A stretch of 64,000 nt of DNA from JAUMBM01 sp964645715 (GTDB taxonomy: Bacteria > Bacteroidota > Bacteroidia > Chitinophagales > Saprospiraceae). The stretch covers positions 5,898-69,897 of the forward strand of contig CAZYAO010000018.1 of the NCBI GenBank assembly GCA_964645715.1. The letters run 5' to 3'. Below, in pieces: positions 53,682 to 63,200 of the stretch (the stretch's first letter is position 1; every line of letters starts with the position of its first letter). The notes beneath the pieces are model-generated. The model did not search any database. It saw nothing but the letters and a program-made list of their open reading frames with translations, and was not told the DNA's origin. Made by a program: the position numbers and the translations under genes.

Positions 53682-55222
53682 GCAATTATTTTTTACAATG
53701 GCTGTTGCCGGCAGCCAATGACTTTGAGCGGCTGTTTCTGGACAATGAGTATCGGGCGCTAGTGCGGCAGGGAGGCCGCAACAACTTGTGGTGGCTGTTT
53801 GCCATGCTGCTGCTGGCTGTGCTGGCTCTGGGATTCGCCCTGGGCAGCCTCGAAAATTTGCGTAGGCGCATGGATGATCCTTTTACCAACTGGCTCAACC
53901 TGCCTGTTGACCTGCAGACGGAACCCCAACTTCCGGACATTCGCGACTCCCTGTCGAGGGGAGCCGGTCAGCGGTTCGGTCTCAAAACTACGGAATATTG
54001 GTATCGCTTTAACCTGGCCTTTGTGCCGCGGCAGACTGATGTGCTGTCGATCCGCCCAAAGGCATTATCCTTCCAGTGGGGGAGATCCATTGATTTCCAC
54101 TCGGACCTGTTCGCCAAGATTGTGGAAGAGGACAACCTCATCAGCACGCGCCTGCCTGAGGTAGAGGAAAGCGCTGCCGGTGCCGGCATTGTGGTGAGCA
54201 GAGAGCTGCTCACCAGCCTTGGCTATGAGCCGTCGGCGGAACTGAGCTCGCTGGCAGTCTATGACCTGCTCAGCAAGGAAGTGTATCTGCTGCCGGTGCG
54301 GGCAGTTGTGGAAAAATTACCCAGTAAGACGCAGTTTGTCTGCAGCTACGCGCTCTATCAGGTACTCAATGCACCCGATTGCTGGGAGCGCAACCTGCAA
54401 CGTCACCGGGTAGGCGATAACCGCCTTCGATTTTGGTGCCCGGCCGACCGTGTCAACGAGGCGTGTAGACAGTTGGCAGGTACAATGCCGACGGGCTTGC
54501 AGCTCGTCGATTGTGGCGCCGAGCTTGCCGACAGCCTGCGGAACCTGTCGGTACTCAGCCTTCATCTGAGTCACCCTGTAGATGAGGGGCAGTTGGCAGC
54601 TGTGGAAAAAAGGGTAAAGAGTGTGCTGGGGGGGAAGTGTAGCCGCTATCTGGGCTTTGAGGTGTTGCCGCAGGGCTGCGACCACAACCAGCCGCACTAC
54701 CTGGCTTTTAATTTTCAGGGGCTTGGCAGTATCCGCGAGTTTGGCAATTGGTTGAGCAGCAATTTTGGCATCAACCTGCCACAGGAGCATATTGAGTCTA
54801 AGCGAAATTTTCACTTGGTGAGCCTGCTGGTGCAACTGATTAGCCTGGTGCTCTTCGGTTTTGCTTTGTTGAGTATTATGTTGTTTATCAATAGTTTACT
54901 GCAGAAGCATCTGCAGCAGATCAAGCCTCACCTGGGTACGTTCAAGGCTTTCGGCCTGGCAGATGAACAGTTGTTGCGGCTTTATCAGCGAATTTTGCTG
55001 GTGTTTTTGCTGCAGGCATTGCTGCTGGCGCTGGCCTGCGCCCTGTTGCTGGCAGGAGTGGAAGAATTGCTGCGGGTAGAAAGTATGCTCATCATCGCTG
55101 ATGTCAGGGTCGTGCTGCCACTGCTGTTGTTGCTGTTGCTGGCGGCCATCCTCAGCCGCCGTACAATCCGGAAAATGACGAGTCGGACACCCGGCGATCT
55201 TATCTACGAACGCGAAAACTAA
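53678..55222 (+). CDS. FtsX/MacB-like ABC permease with large periplasmic domain (TagS-like)
   Basis: A 514-residue membrane protein. The topology is one N-terminal membrane helix (WWLFAMLLLAVLALGFAL), a ~330-residue periplasmic domain and three C-terminal helices (LISLVLFGFALLSIMLFI; LLVFLLQALLLALACALLLA; VVLPLLLLLLLAAIL). HLGTFKAFGLADEQLLRLYQ between helices two and three is the FtsX-family coupling region. It pairs with the ATPase whose stop it overlaps. By analogy with TagS it may pass an envelope signal to the kinases. Confidence 0.85.
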   Translation: MSNYFLQWLLPAANDFERLFLDNEYRALVRQGGRNNLWWLFAMLLLAVLALGFALGSLENLRRRMDDPFTNWLNLPVDLQTEPQLPDIRDSLSRGAGQRFGLKTTEYWYRFNLAFVPRQTDVLSIRPKALSFQWGRSIDFHSDLFAKIVEEDNLISTRLPEVEESAAGAGIVVSRELLTSLGYEPSAELSSLAVYDLLSKEVYLLPVRAVVEKLPSKTQFVCSYALYQVLNAPDCWERNLQRHRVGDNRLRFWCPADRVNEACRQLAGTMPTGLQLVDCGAELADSLRNLSVLSLHLSHPVDEGQLAAVEKRVKSVLGGKCSRYLGFEVLPQGCDHNQPHYLAFNFQGLGSIREFGNWLSSNFGINLPQEHIESKRNFHLVSLLVQLISLVLFGFALLSIMLFINSLLQKHLQQIKPHLGTFKAFGLADEQLLRLYQRILLVFLLQALLLALACALLLAGVEELLRVESMLIIADVRVVLPLLLLLLLAAILSRRTIRKMTSRTPGDLIYEREN

Positions 55223-55227
55223 TACTT

Positions 55228-55677
55228 ATGCGAATTTTACTCTTGGCAGGCTGTCTGTTGCTGGTGGCTTGCAGTCCGGAAGGAGGGCCTTCGGGTGCGG
55301 AACTGGAGGAGGCTCGTAAAACAGTTGACAGCATGCTGCAGGACAGTCAGCTGCGAACTATTCCTGAAGACAAGCCCGTTCCTGAACCGCCGCCGCCCCC
55401 CACCCCCTCTGTAGCCCAGGAAAAGGCAGATAAAAATAAGACGTCAAGCCCTTTCTATAAAATCGAGGTCTGCGCCGACTGGAACTATGCCAATAGTAGC
55501 GTTGATCTTCCCTGCTGTGACTCACTCCTGTCGCACTTCAAGGCTTACTATGATACCTATCTGGCAGAAGGTAAGTACGAAGAGGCAGCCGGGCTGTTGA
55601 GGGATCCCTACATCATAGCGTGTAAAAAATATGTGAAATATGCAACGGTGCTCGAGAAAATTGAGGCCGGGGAGTAG
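55228..55677 (+). CDS. Small lipoprotein of unknown function
   Basis: A 149-residue lipoprotein with a clear lipobox (LLVAC, Cys at about 15). A proline-rich spacer (VPEPPPPPTPS) leads to a ~75-residue helical domain with four Cys (CADWNY, PCC, ACKKY) that could form two disulfides. It starts five bases after the permease gene and closes the 12-gene run. By context it could be a TagQ-like outer-membrane partner of the ABC pair; there is no sequence evidence for that. Confidence 0.75.
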   Translation: MRILLLAGCLLLVACSPEGGPSGAELEEARKTVDSMLQDSQLRTIPEDKPVPEPPPPPTPSVAQEKADKNKTSSPFYKIEVCADWNYANSSVDLPCCDSLLSHFKAYYDTYLAEGKYEEAAGLLRDPYIIACKKYVKYATVLEKIEAGE

Positions 55678-55789
55678 CTGTGTTTGCAGAGCCAAATCGA
55701 CGGCAGATGGCATTACGGTCATTGTGTCGGAGAATATGAAGACCCGAGATTCGCAGTGCTTGATTTTTTAATTATAAAACATTGTAACC

Positions 55790-57322
55790 ATGAAAAGCAA
55801 AGATGCTTATGCACTCTTGTTGGTGGGGTTTTTGATGCTGACTGCCTGTACTAAACCTGAATATGATGAAGTGAATGCTACGGTAGTTGATTTTACCAAA
55901 TTCTTCACCGGCTGGAACGATGAAGATACGGAACGAATTCCGGATGAACCGGATTTGTTTATTCCGGACAACCTGCCTTCGCGGGTTGACCTGACTCCCT
56001 TTTTGCCGCCTATAGGCGACCAAGGTCCTTATGGTACCTGCGTTGCCTGGGCTTGTGGCTACTACCAGCGAACCGCTATGTGGGCCATACGCAACAACTA
56101 TCCTACGGCCAGTCTGGCAGACCCAAGTCGCCATTTTAGCCCTAAAGATTTGTTCTGGTCTATCCCCAACAGTCAGAAGGGTGGCAACTGCAATGGTACT
56201 TGGTTTGAGTACGCCTTGTCGAATATGCAAAGCAGGGGGCTGGCGACCATGGCCACAGTGCCTTACCTCAGTCTGGGGGACTGCAGCAGTAGTCCATTGC
56301 CCGGTTGGACCAATGAAGCTGCCGGATATAAAATACAGTTTTTCAGGGAAGTTGGGAGATCTGTTACGGCCATTAAAGCAAAACTGGCGGAAAAACGCCC
56401 CGTTGTCTTTGGTGCACAGCTGCGATCTAGTTTTTACGACTGGCTTGGGCCTGCGGTAAAAAATGCCAGCGATTTTTCGGGCGAGGAGCTCGGTGGGCAT
56501 GCCATGATTATTGTCGGTTATGATGATGCCAAGGGGGCTTTTCGCATCGCCAATTCGTGGGGTAGTGTCTGGGGAGATAATGGTTTTGCGTGGGTGGACT
56601 ACAGCCTGATGACCGGAAATGATTTTCGGGCCAATTTTTTTGTGGCCTATGATAAACCGGCAGTGACGCCGGTCAATCCGCCTGTGACCAATGGTGTCAA
56701 TATTGCCACCAACCGACTGCAGGATGCTGATGATGCCGGGAATACCGACCCACTGTTCAGGACACTCAGCTACGATGTGAGTAATACAGCATCTCAGACC
56801 ATCCTCTCTTCCAAAGACTGGGATGTGTTGTATGTGTACGTCAATGCTACTAACATCAATGATTATGGCTATTTGGTACACCATTACATCACTAACGATT
56901 ATACCTCCGGAGTGTCAGGTAACTATGCCAATGGCCTCGGCAATGCCAACCGTTGGTTTAATCTGAACCTCGGCAGCGGGCAGAGTCTGGGGACATCCTT
57001 CGGCAGTGGTACCATCAATCAAACTTACCAGATGCCCGCACTGAATGGAGAGTATTACCTGTTCATGATAGCAGATCCTTACCAAGTACTAGGGGAAGAA
57101 TTTACCCACGACAACTCTCATTACAGACTGAGTTCAACAGGCGGACCCATTCGCTTTGTCAATGGCATAGCACAGAATCTGCAGGATGAAAGTATGGTTG
57201 TCGGCAGAGCGACACCTAAGCACACTGCTGTCAACGATACATATCCGAATGCTTATCGACCCGAGGAAATCATGCCTTTTATACGCTATCGGCTGCAGCA
57301 GGATCGCCTTCGACACAGGTAG
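55790..57322 (+). CDS. Papain-family (C1A) cysteine protease lipoprotein
   Basis: A 510-residue lipoprotein (lipobox LMLTAC). The papain-like domain spans about 60-290: Gln-Cys region IGDQGPYGTCVAWACGY with nucleophile C84, catalytic His in GGHAMIIVGYDD (H237) and Asn in IANSWGSVWGDNGF (N255). There is no obvious propeptide, which is usual for surface C1 proteases of this kind. The C-terminal ~200 residues form an unidentified beta-rich domain. It lies 112 bases behind the operon and may or may not belong to it. Confidence 0.88.
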   Translation: MKSKDAYALLLVGFLMLTACTKPEYDEVNATVVDFTKFFTGWNDEDTERIPDEPDLFIPDNLPSRVDLTPFLPPIGDQGPYGTCVAWACGYYQRTAMWAIRNNYPTASLADPSRHFSPKDLFWSIPNSQKGGNCNGTWFEYALSNMQSRGLATMATVPYLSLGDCSSSPLPGWTNEAAGYKIQFFREVGRSVTAIKAKLAEKRPVVFGAQLRSSFYDWLGPAVKNASDFSGEELGGHAMIIVGYDDAKGAFRIANSWGSVWGDNGFAWVDYSLMTGNDFRANFFVAYDKPAVTPVNPPVTNGVNIATNRLQDADDAGNTDPLFRTLSYDVSNTASQTILSSKDWDVLYVYVNATNINDYGYLVHHYITNDYTSGVSGNYANGLGNANRWFNLNLGSGQSLGTSFGSGTINQTYQMPALNGEYYLFMIADPYQVLGEEFTHDNSHYRLSSTGGPIRFVNGIAQNLQDESMVVGRATPKHTAVNDTYPNAYRPEEIMPFIRYRLQQDRLRHR

Positions 57323-57362
57323 CATCGCTTAGCTTTATTCATCACTAAAACTTCATGAGATT

Positions 57363-57494
57363 ATGGAAAATGCAAGTATTCCTTCAAATTATGCTGTTTC
57401 TTCGTGGACGCTGCCGAGCCGCGCATCCCTCACCCCACCCGGCAATCCACAGCCCGGCGGAATCGTCGGAATCGAAGACATCATTGACGGCTGA
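57363..57494 (+). CDS. Possible 43-residue small protein
   Basis: An ATG-to-TGA frame of 43 codons lies 40 bases after the protease gene and 21 bases before a strong hairpin. The product is Pro/Ser-rich at the centre (PPGNPQPGG) and ends in a hydrophobic-acidic GIVGIEDIIDG. It has no signal peptide and no known family. It may be a real small ORF, the remnant of a longer gene, or chance. Confidence 0.3.
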   Translation: MENASIPSNYAVSSWTLPSRASLTPPGNPQPGGIVGIEDIIDG

Positions 57495-57515
57495 TCCTGC
57501 AGCCATGCGTGTAGC

Positions 57516-57568
57516 TTCTTTATGTTCGTTAACAACGCTATAAATGTTGTGTTAACGAACATAAAGAA
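57516..57568. terminator. 19-bp perfect hairpin
   Basis: Arms 57516-57534 and 57550-57568 pair perfectly over 19 bases around a 15-base loop that itself can add pairs (CAAC/GTTG). There is no long T run after it, so it could be an operator-like palindrome or recombination site as well as a terminator. Confidence 0.5.
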
Positions 57569-57891
57569 TTGCGTTGGTGAAAAACATCTATTTTGCTAGC
57601 TAGAAGTAGAAGGGAGGATGGGTTGTTGGACGTGAAAAAGTGCCTGCAGCTTACTTATTTTCTTCCTGAAAAGATTTGATTGGTCGGAAACAAAATATTA
57701 AAATAGACTTTGCGCTTTGTTTGGAGGGGGTATTATAGGATGTGTTTTGATAGAGTGTTTCCGGACGAATCAACAGCTTGTATGGTCGGGGTTGTGGCAA
57801 TCTGCGGGCCGTGCAGGTAAAGCTGATTTCTGTGTTGACCCAGTGTACGCGGAAAATTATGTAACTACCTCCTAGCAAAGTAAGTAATCCT

Positions 57892-58998
57892 ATGGATGAA
57901 CCCTTTTCACCTTTGGATAGTAATCTATCGGTAAGGCTGCGAAGACTGGGTGACAGGCTGCAGTTGTGTGTTTTTTTACCCGAGGGGCATCCTGCAAAGC
58001 AGGACGCTGACTTGGTAGCGCAGTTAGTCTACAATGAAGAAGTTGGCGGTTTTTTGCTACCGGATTCTGAAGAGAACAGGGAGCTACTCCGTGCTGCCGG
58101 GGCTGACCTTGCGCGACTGTCGGTAGCAGAGGAGATACTGTCTGACACGGACGAATGGTACCGGCAGGCCGTGGAAAAATTTGACAGGGCTTTGCGTTCA
58201 AAAGGGTATTCCGCCAGCACTGTCCGGCTGTACGTCTATAATCTGCGGCAGTATCTGGACTATATTCACCCCAAACAGCCAGATTCGGAGGATGTCGAGG
58301 CTGTCAGCAGGCAGGTAAAGTCGCTGATGGAAAACAGAGATCTGTCACTGTCATTTCAAAATCAGCTAATCAATGCTGTAAAGTTGTACTATGAGCTGGT
58401 ACTGCTTCGCCCGCTAAAACCTTCCGTACTTGTCCGACCTGGTCGCCTCGATGTGCTGCCCCGCGTCTTGTCAACGGCTCAAATACACAGTTTGCTGCAT
58501 GCAGCGATTAACCTCAAGCAGCGGCTAATTATCATGCTGGCTTATGGTGCGGGCCTGCGGCCTGCAGAAATATCTGAGCTCAGGGTGGAAGATATCGATC
58601 GCAAAAAGGGAATCATTGTCGTGCGTTCAAGTGGCAGCAGGCGTCGGCGGGTAATTCCGCTGCCTAGGCGGATTGCCGATCTCTATGCGCAGTATGTCAA
58701 AGATTTTGAGCCTATGGATTACCTCTTCGAGGGCAAGAAGGCGGCTACGCCTATCACCATTCGGCGCTTGCAACAGATGGTAAAGGCGGTGGCTGAGAGT
58801 GCCGGCCTCGAGGGAACTGTGAGCATGCAGGTGCTCCGCAATTCTTTTGCTACTCATTTGCTGGAGCAGGGAACGGATATCCACATGGTAAAGGAGCTGC
58901 TGGGACATGATTCTATCCGTACCACGCAGTTGTATATGCATGTCGCTCGTAAGATGAATCCTGATTCACCGCTGGACAGGCTGCTGTCTGTTGATTAA
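57892..58998 (+). CDS. Tyrosine recombinase (Xer/integrase family) with altered active site
   Basis: A 368-residue site-specific recombinase. An N-terminal ~95-residue extension precedes a SAM-like core-binding domain (about 100-175: RALRSKGYSASTVRLYVYNL) and the catalytic domain. Arg R223 (GLRPAE), R316 (QVLR), H339 (LLGHDS) and Tyr Y348 (TQLYMHV) are present. The HxxR His is Gln313, the following usual His is Asn317, and the beta-hairpin Lys is not evident (RSSGSRRRRVIPL). Activity may be reduced or altered. No att-like repeats or mobile cargo were recognised nearby. Confidence 0.88.
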   Translation: MDEPFSPLDSNLSVRLRRLGDRLQLCVFLPEGHPAKQDADLVAQLVYNEEVGGFLLPDSEENRELLRAAGADLARLSVAEEILSDTDEWYRQAVEKFDRALRSKGYSASTVRLYVYNLRQYLDYIHPKQPDSEDVEAVSRQVKSLMENRDLSLSFQNQLINAVKLYYELVLLRPLKPSVLVRPGRLDVLPRVLSTAQIHSLLHAAINLKQRLIIMLAYGAGLRPAEISELRVEDIDRKKGIIVVRSSGSRRRRVIPLPRRIADLYAQYVKDFEPMDYLFEGKKAATPITIRRLQQMVKAVAESAGLEGTVSMQVLRNSFATHLLEQGTDIHMVKELLGHDSIRTTQLYMHVARKMNPDSPLDRLLSVD

Positions 58999-59124
58999 TG
59001 TATTTCAAGGCCGTTGCTTTTGCAGTCCGTACGGCTTGCTTCTTCCTGTAGGGGTATAGTTGGCCCGTTCTGCGCGGCTGGCATGTGAATGAAAGAGTAC
59101 ATGCAGCTGTCTGACCGCTGCCAA

Positions 59125-60036
59125 TTAATCTTCGGGCAGCAGCAGATTTTTCACCTGACGGGCAATATGCTGGGACAATTCATAGGTCGGCAGGTCATTG
59201 GCATCACCGTTGAACGGATTTTCAATTTCTTCTGCCAGCAATTCCAGACTGGCCAGCACATACAGCACAAAGGCAGTCACGGGTATGACATAATAGGACA
59301 TCTGCACGCAAAAGATGATGGGAAAGAGCATCACATAGAGGAAGATGAATTTTTTTAAAAAGGCTGAATAAGAAAAAGGGATGGGCGTATTTTTGATGCG
59401 CTCACAGCCGCCGCAGACATCCATGAGTTTGTGTGTCTCAGACTTGAAGTGATAGATTTCCTGGGTGTTGAGCCTGCCGGCTTCAAACTGTAGTTGCAGG
59501 TATAGCATCAATTGTCCGTATATGGCGAGCGGCTGGTGAGGGGCGTGGGCAAAATACGCAGCCTGCACTTCTGCTTCGGTATCCCTTAGCTGCTGCTGGT
59601 AGTAGGCTGCATCAAGTCGGCCAGGCCTGAGGTGAAAATGAAGTGTTTCTACATATACAGCCAGCAATGCAGCCAGCGTTTTGCGCTGCTGCGGGTGTTT
59701 TTTACCCAAAATGGCACCTATTTGTGCTGCAAAGGTTCTGCTGGCATTGGTAAGCTCTCCCCACAGCCGCCGGCCCTCCCACCAACGGTCATAGCCCGTA
59801 TTCGTCCTGAACACTAACAATAATGAGAGCGTAAAGCCCAAAACGGAATAGATGGAGGAGACACCTCTGGCGATTTCTATGGTCTCTTTGTTTAAAAAGA
59901 CGTGTAGCTCCAGCCAGGTAATGAATCCACTGTATAGGGTTATCCCAACCATCAACGGGATGAGCTGCCGAAAGGTTTCAGAGCGATGGATGCGAAAAAT
60001 ATACGTAAACCAGTCTTTCGGGTTGTATGTAATCAT
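59125..60036 (-). CDS. Bestrophin family (UPF0187) ion channel
   Basis: A 303-residue inner-membrane protein of the bacterial bestrophin family, pentameric ion channels. The family pattern is clear: NTGYDRWWEGRRLWGELTNA, IPFSYSAFLKKFIFLYVM and EEIENPFNGDANDLP, with membrane segments near the N-terminus and at about 230-275. The start ATG at 60036 (MITYNPKDWF) agrees with relatives; an ATG 17 codons earlier is unlikely. Confidence 0.9.
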   Translation of the reverse strand: MITYNPKDWFTYIFRIHRSETFRQLIPLMVGITLYSGFITWLELHVFLNKETIEIARGVSSIYSVLGFTLSLLLVFRTNTGYDRWWEGRRLWGELTNASRTFAAQIGAILGKKHPQQRKTLAALLAVYVETLHFHLRPGRLDAAYYQQQLRDTEAEVQAAYFAHAPHQPLAIYGQLMLYLQLQFEAGRLNTQEIYHFKSETHKLMDVCGGCERIKNTPIPFSYSAFLKKFIFLYVMLFPIIFCVQMSYYVIPVTAFVLYVLASLELLAEEIENPFNGDANDLPTYELSQHIARQVKNLLLPED

Positions 60037-60133
60037 GTGTCTTTCTTTCAATAACTGAAATGCGAAGATCGTACATTTTACTGCCAAAGCGATGCTGCTG
60101 CCATCACCTAAGGGAGGTTTTTGTAAAAAAAAG

Positions 60134-60158
60134 GCCGGCCACCTTTGTGGTGGCCGGC
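60134..60158 (-). terminator. Rho-independent terminator after the delta-60-repeat gene
   Basis: A 10-bp GC stem (60134-60143 / 60149-60158, GCCGGCCACC) with loop TTTGT, followed on the minus strand by eight U residues. It lies about 65 bases past the stop of the large T9SS gene. Confidence 0.85.
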
Positions 60159-60221
60159 TTAACTTATCCCGTCTTGGATTAACTATTCACACTTTATCTA
60201 AATAATTGTTGCCTTGTTTGG

Positions 60222-63200
60222 TTACTGACGGATGATTCTTTCCGTGCGAACGGCCTTTCCTTCGGCGCTGATTCGCAGCAGGTAGATGCCGGCCGGGTAG
60301 TTGGACAGATCGAAATCCAACAGGGGGCTTTCTACTTCTTCGGCCGAAATTGACTGGAGTTGCCGTCCGTACAAATCGGTCAGTTGTAGGGTCACTCGCT
60401 CACCCAGGTAAGACTCCATGTCCACTATCACCTGACCATTGGTCGGGTTGGGGTAGGTAAGTGCTGATACCTGTTCTGTGTCGACAAAAGTCTCCTCAGG
60501 AGCTCCGTCCTGCAAGTAGAAGATGCTGTTGCCTGTGTGGCTGACATTGGCAAAGGTAGTGGTCATATTGCCCCATGGGTTGCTGTGGTGGGTAATCAAA
60601 CCCATCTCAATGCAGCTATTGAGGGGCACTTTAGCTACCAGCACCTGTGTCCAGTTGACACCATTGGGTGAGATGTATCCTACGATATCAATGCCGACGC
60701 GCACGAGTCGCAGCCAGTAGCGGTCGAACCCTCTCCACGTCTGGGGGTGCGATTGTCCGTTGGTGCTATTGCGCACTTCCCGGCGGTGGTAAAACTCGCG
60801 GTTGGTGAGCAGGTGAACCTTCTTGGAGCCTGCTGCATTGCTCTCACGCATGACAATACCGCCCCAGCCGAGGCCATTGACGCTGGTGACTTGTGCCTGC
60901 AGGCTGCCATTGCCGCAGAGGGTGCGCTGTGCAAAGGCGAAGCCATCAGAGGTATGCGCAGCCATAGGCGTGTGGCAGTTGGTACTGTTGACGGTGAATA
61001 CTTGTGTAGCCGGGTTATACGTGACATTGTTGCCGTTGGCACAGTTGACGCCGTTGGGCAGCTGCCGCCAGCCACAGGGTAAGCCCTGTACGGTTACCTG
61101 GCTGATGCAGGTAGCGCTGTTTCCGTTCACATCTGTGGCAGTTACCGTGATTGGAACGATCTGGCCGAGTTGTGCGCAGGTGATGGACAGTGAGGAAGGT
61201 GTCAGGCTGGCCATGGCACAGTTGTCACTGGCAGTTGCAAAGGTGTTGACATCCAATGGCATACTCGCTTGTCCGTTGAAGGTGACACTGGTGTTGCTGC
61301 AGCTTACCACAGGAGGGGTGACATCGATAGCAGTCACCTGTATCACGTTGGAAGCGGGGGCGTTGGTCCAGTCGGTAAAGCAGTCTACACCTGCAAGCCG
61401 GCGGAACCAGGTGGTCTGGCTGAGTGCACCGGGTGCATAGGTAGCTGCATTGCTGTTGGCTATATCAGTGAAACCGGCTGTTGCGCTGGTGGTTGACTGC
61501 TGCCAGCGGTACTGGAGTACGCCTACCTGGCCACTAGCAGCAGCTGAGCTGGTAAGGGCTGCAGGAACAGTATTGGGGCAGATGGTCTGAACGCCGGCAA
61601 TGGTGCCAGCGTTGCTGGCAAACGTGCACTGGAGAATCTGGAGGGTAAAATGGTCAGTACCGTTGTTGTCGGTGTCCCATACCACATTTTTGAAGACCAG
61701 ATTGGTCAGTGTGGAGGCAGCATCAAGTGTGTACTCGCTGATGGTACCTGTACTAAAGTTACCGTCGCCGTCGCGGTCGATAATCAGTTTGTACTGCGAC
61801 AGGTTGCTGCCCGACAGGCTCAACCCTGTCAGATTAAAGTTGACCTGAACACGTGGCTTGGAGGCTTCTGCCGAAGGCTGGCCGCTCGCCTGGAGTTTCC
61901 ACACGCGGTTGAGGCGGTTGGTATTGGCTACCGGGCCGGCAACCTCCGTGATGCTGGCAGCATCATCTCCCCAAACGAGGTAGAGGTTGTTGGGTAGTGT
62001 ATTGGTATTGAGTGCATTACTAGCCTCAATGCTGCCTACGCCCATGGTGACCATACGGGCATACTGCACACTGTTTTGCGAACGGCTTTGCTTCTGGTAG
62101 AGACGATAATTGTCATCGCGTGCAATACCTGCTACATTGTTGCCGTAGTTGGCGATGTTGTATACCGTCGTTGAAGCTGCATTGGCACCGTTGTAGGCGG
62201 AACTGAAGTAGTTGTGCAGCAGCTGGCTGCCGTACTTGATGCCGAGGTAGGTCTCGATTTTGAACTGGTTGGACTGGCTCAGGGCTTCCCGGAAGACGAT
62301 GATCTCAGGGATAGCACCTTTTTGTCTGAAGCCATAGGGCGCTGTTCCCGCACCGCCTTCAGGGGCTGCGCCTACCGCCCATGGGTGCGTAGTAGTGCGC
62401 TTGGTAAAGTAGTTGTAGTTAAAGTTGGCCTGCAGGCTGTCACCGCCGTTGAACCACAGCTTGTGTATACTGCCGTTTAGTTGGTAAGTGTTGAGCACAT
62501 AGGCATTCATGCGATCGGCACCTGCTGCCAAAGTGACCCAGGAGTTGCCGCCACCAATGATGCCAAAGTACTGAGTACCGTCCGAAAATTCACCGTGTGC
62601 CATGAAACGGCCGTTGTCGCCATTGTCAAAAGTAACATACTGTCCGTACAGCCCCCGTGCAAAATTAGGCGCAGTGGTTGAATTGTGAGCCAAAAATACC
62701 TGTGCGCCGGTGTAGTTGATACCCGCGCTCAGGATGCCATTGGTGTCGGAAACCCACTGGTTGCCGTCGAAGGTGAGCGAGGGATTGAAGTTGGCGTCTA
62801 CATTGCTGAAGCCCGGCCGCCGGGCAATCGTATCCTGCCGGTGATGGTTGTCACTGCCCGACTGGTCAGCCCAGGCAGATACCGAACCACTTGTCTGGGT
62901 TACGCCCACGTCAGCCCGCAACCAGAGCGCAGGCAGTATACCTGTGTTGGCCGGACAGTCGCCGATGGCAATGTTGAAGCCGTTGTCCGGGCTGGTATAT
63001 GCCGGATTACTGCCTACAATTCGCATGCGATAACCAGAGCCGAAGGTTATGTTGCTTGGTATGGTGATGTTGATTGTACCAGTAAGTGAAGTAGTCGTGC
63101 TTGAGCCAATAACTGTTGGTGAGGCAAAACTGCCATTGGCATTACTCAATTGCACCGAAAATACATTGCCGGCAGTTACCGTGTTGTTTGTCCTGTAAGA

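Larger units (their letters stand above)
57323..57891. other. Intergenic region before the recombinase
   Basis: About 570 bases with a possible 43-codon ORF (57363-57494), a strong hairpin (57516-57568) and an AT-rich tail (57600-57740). No promoter consensus is clear before the recombinase gene. Confidence 0.5.

Noticed and set aside
38977..55677. A complete type VI secretion locus
   Set aside because: No sheath, tube, spike, baseplate or ClpV-like gene is present in the window; only regulatory-type components are found.
55772..56884. 370-codon leftward frame opposite the papain-like protease
   Set aside because: Antisense shadow of a gene with an intact catalytic triad and lipobox.
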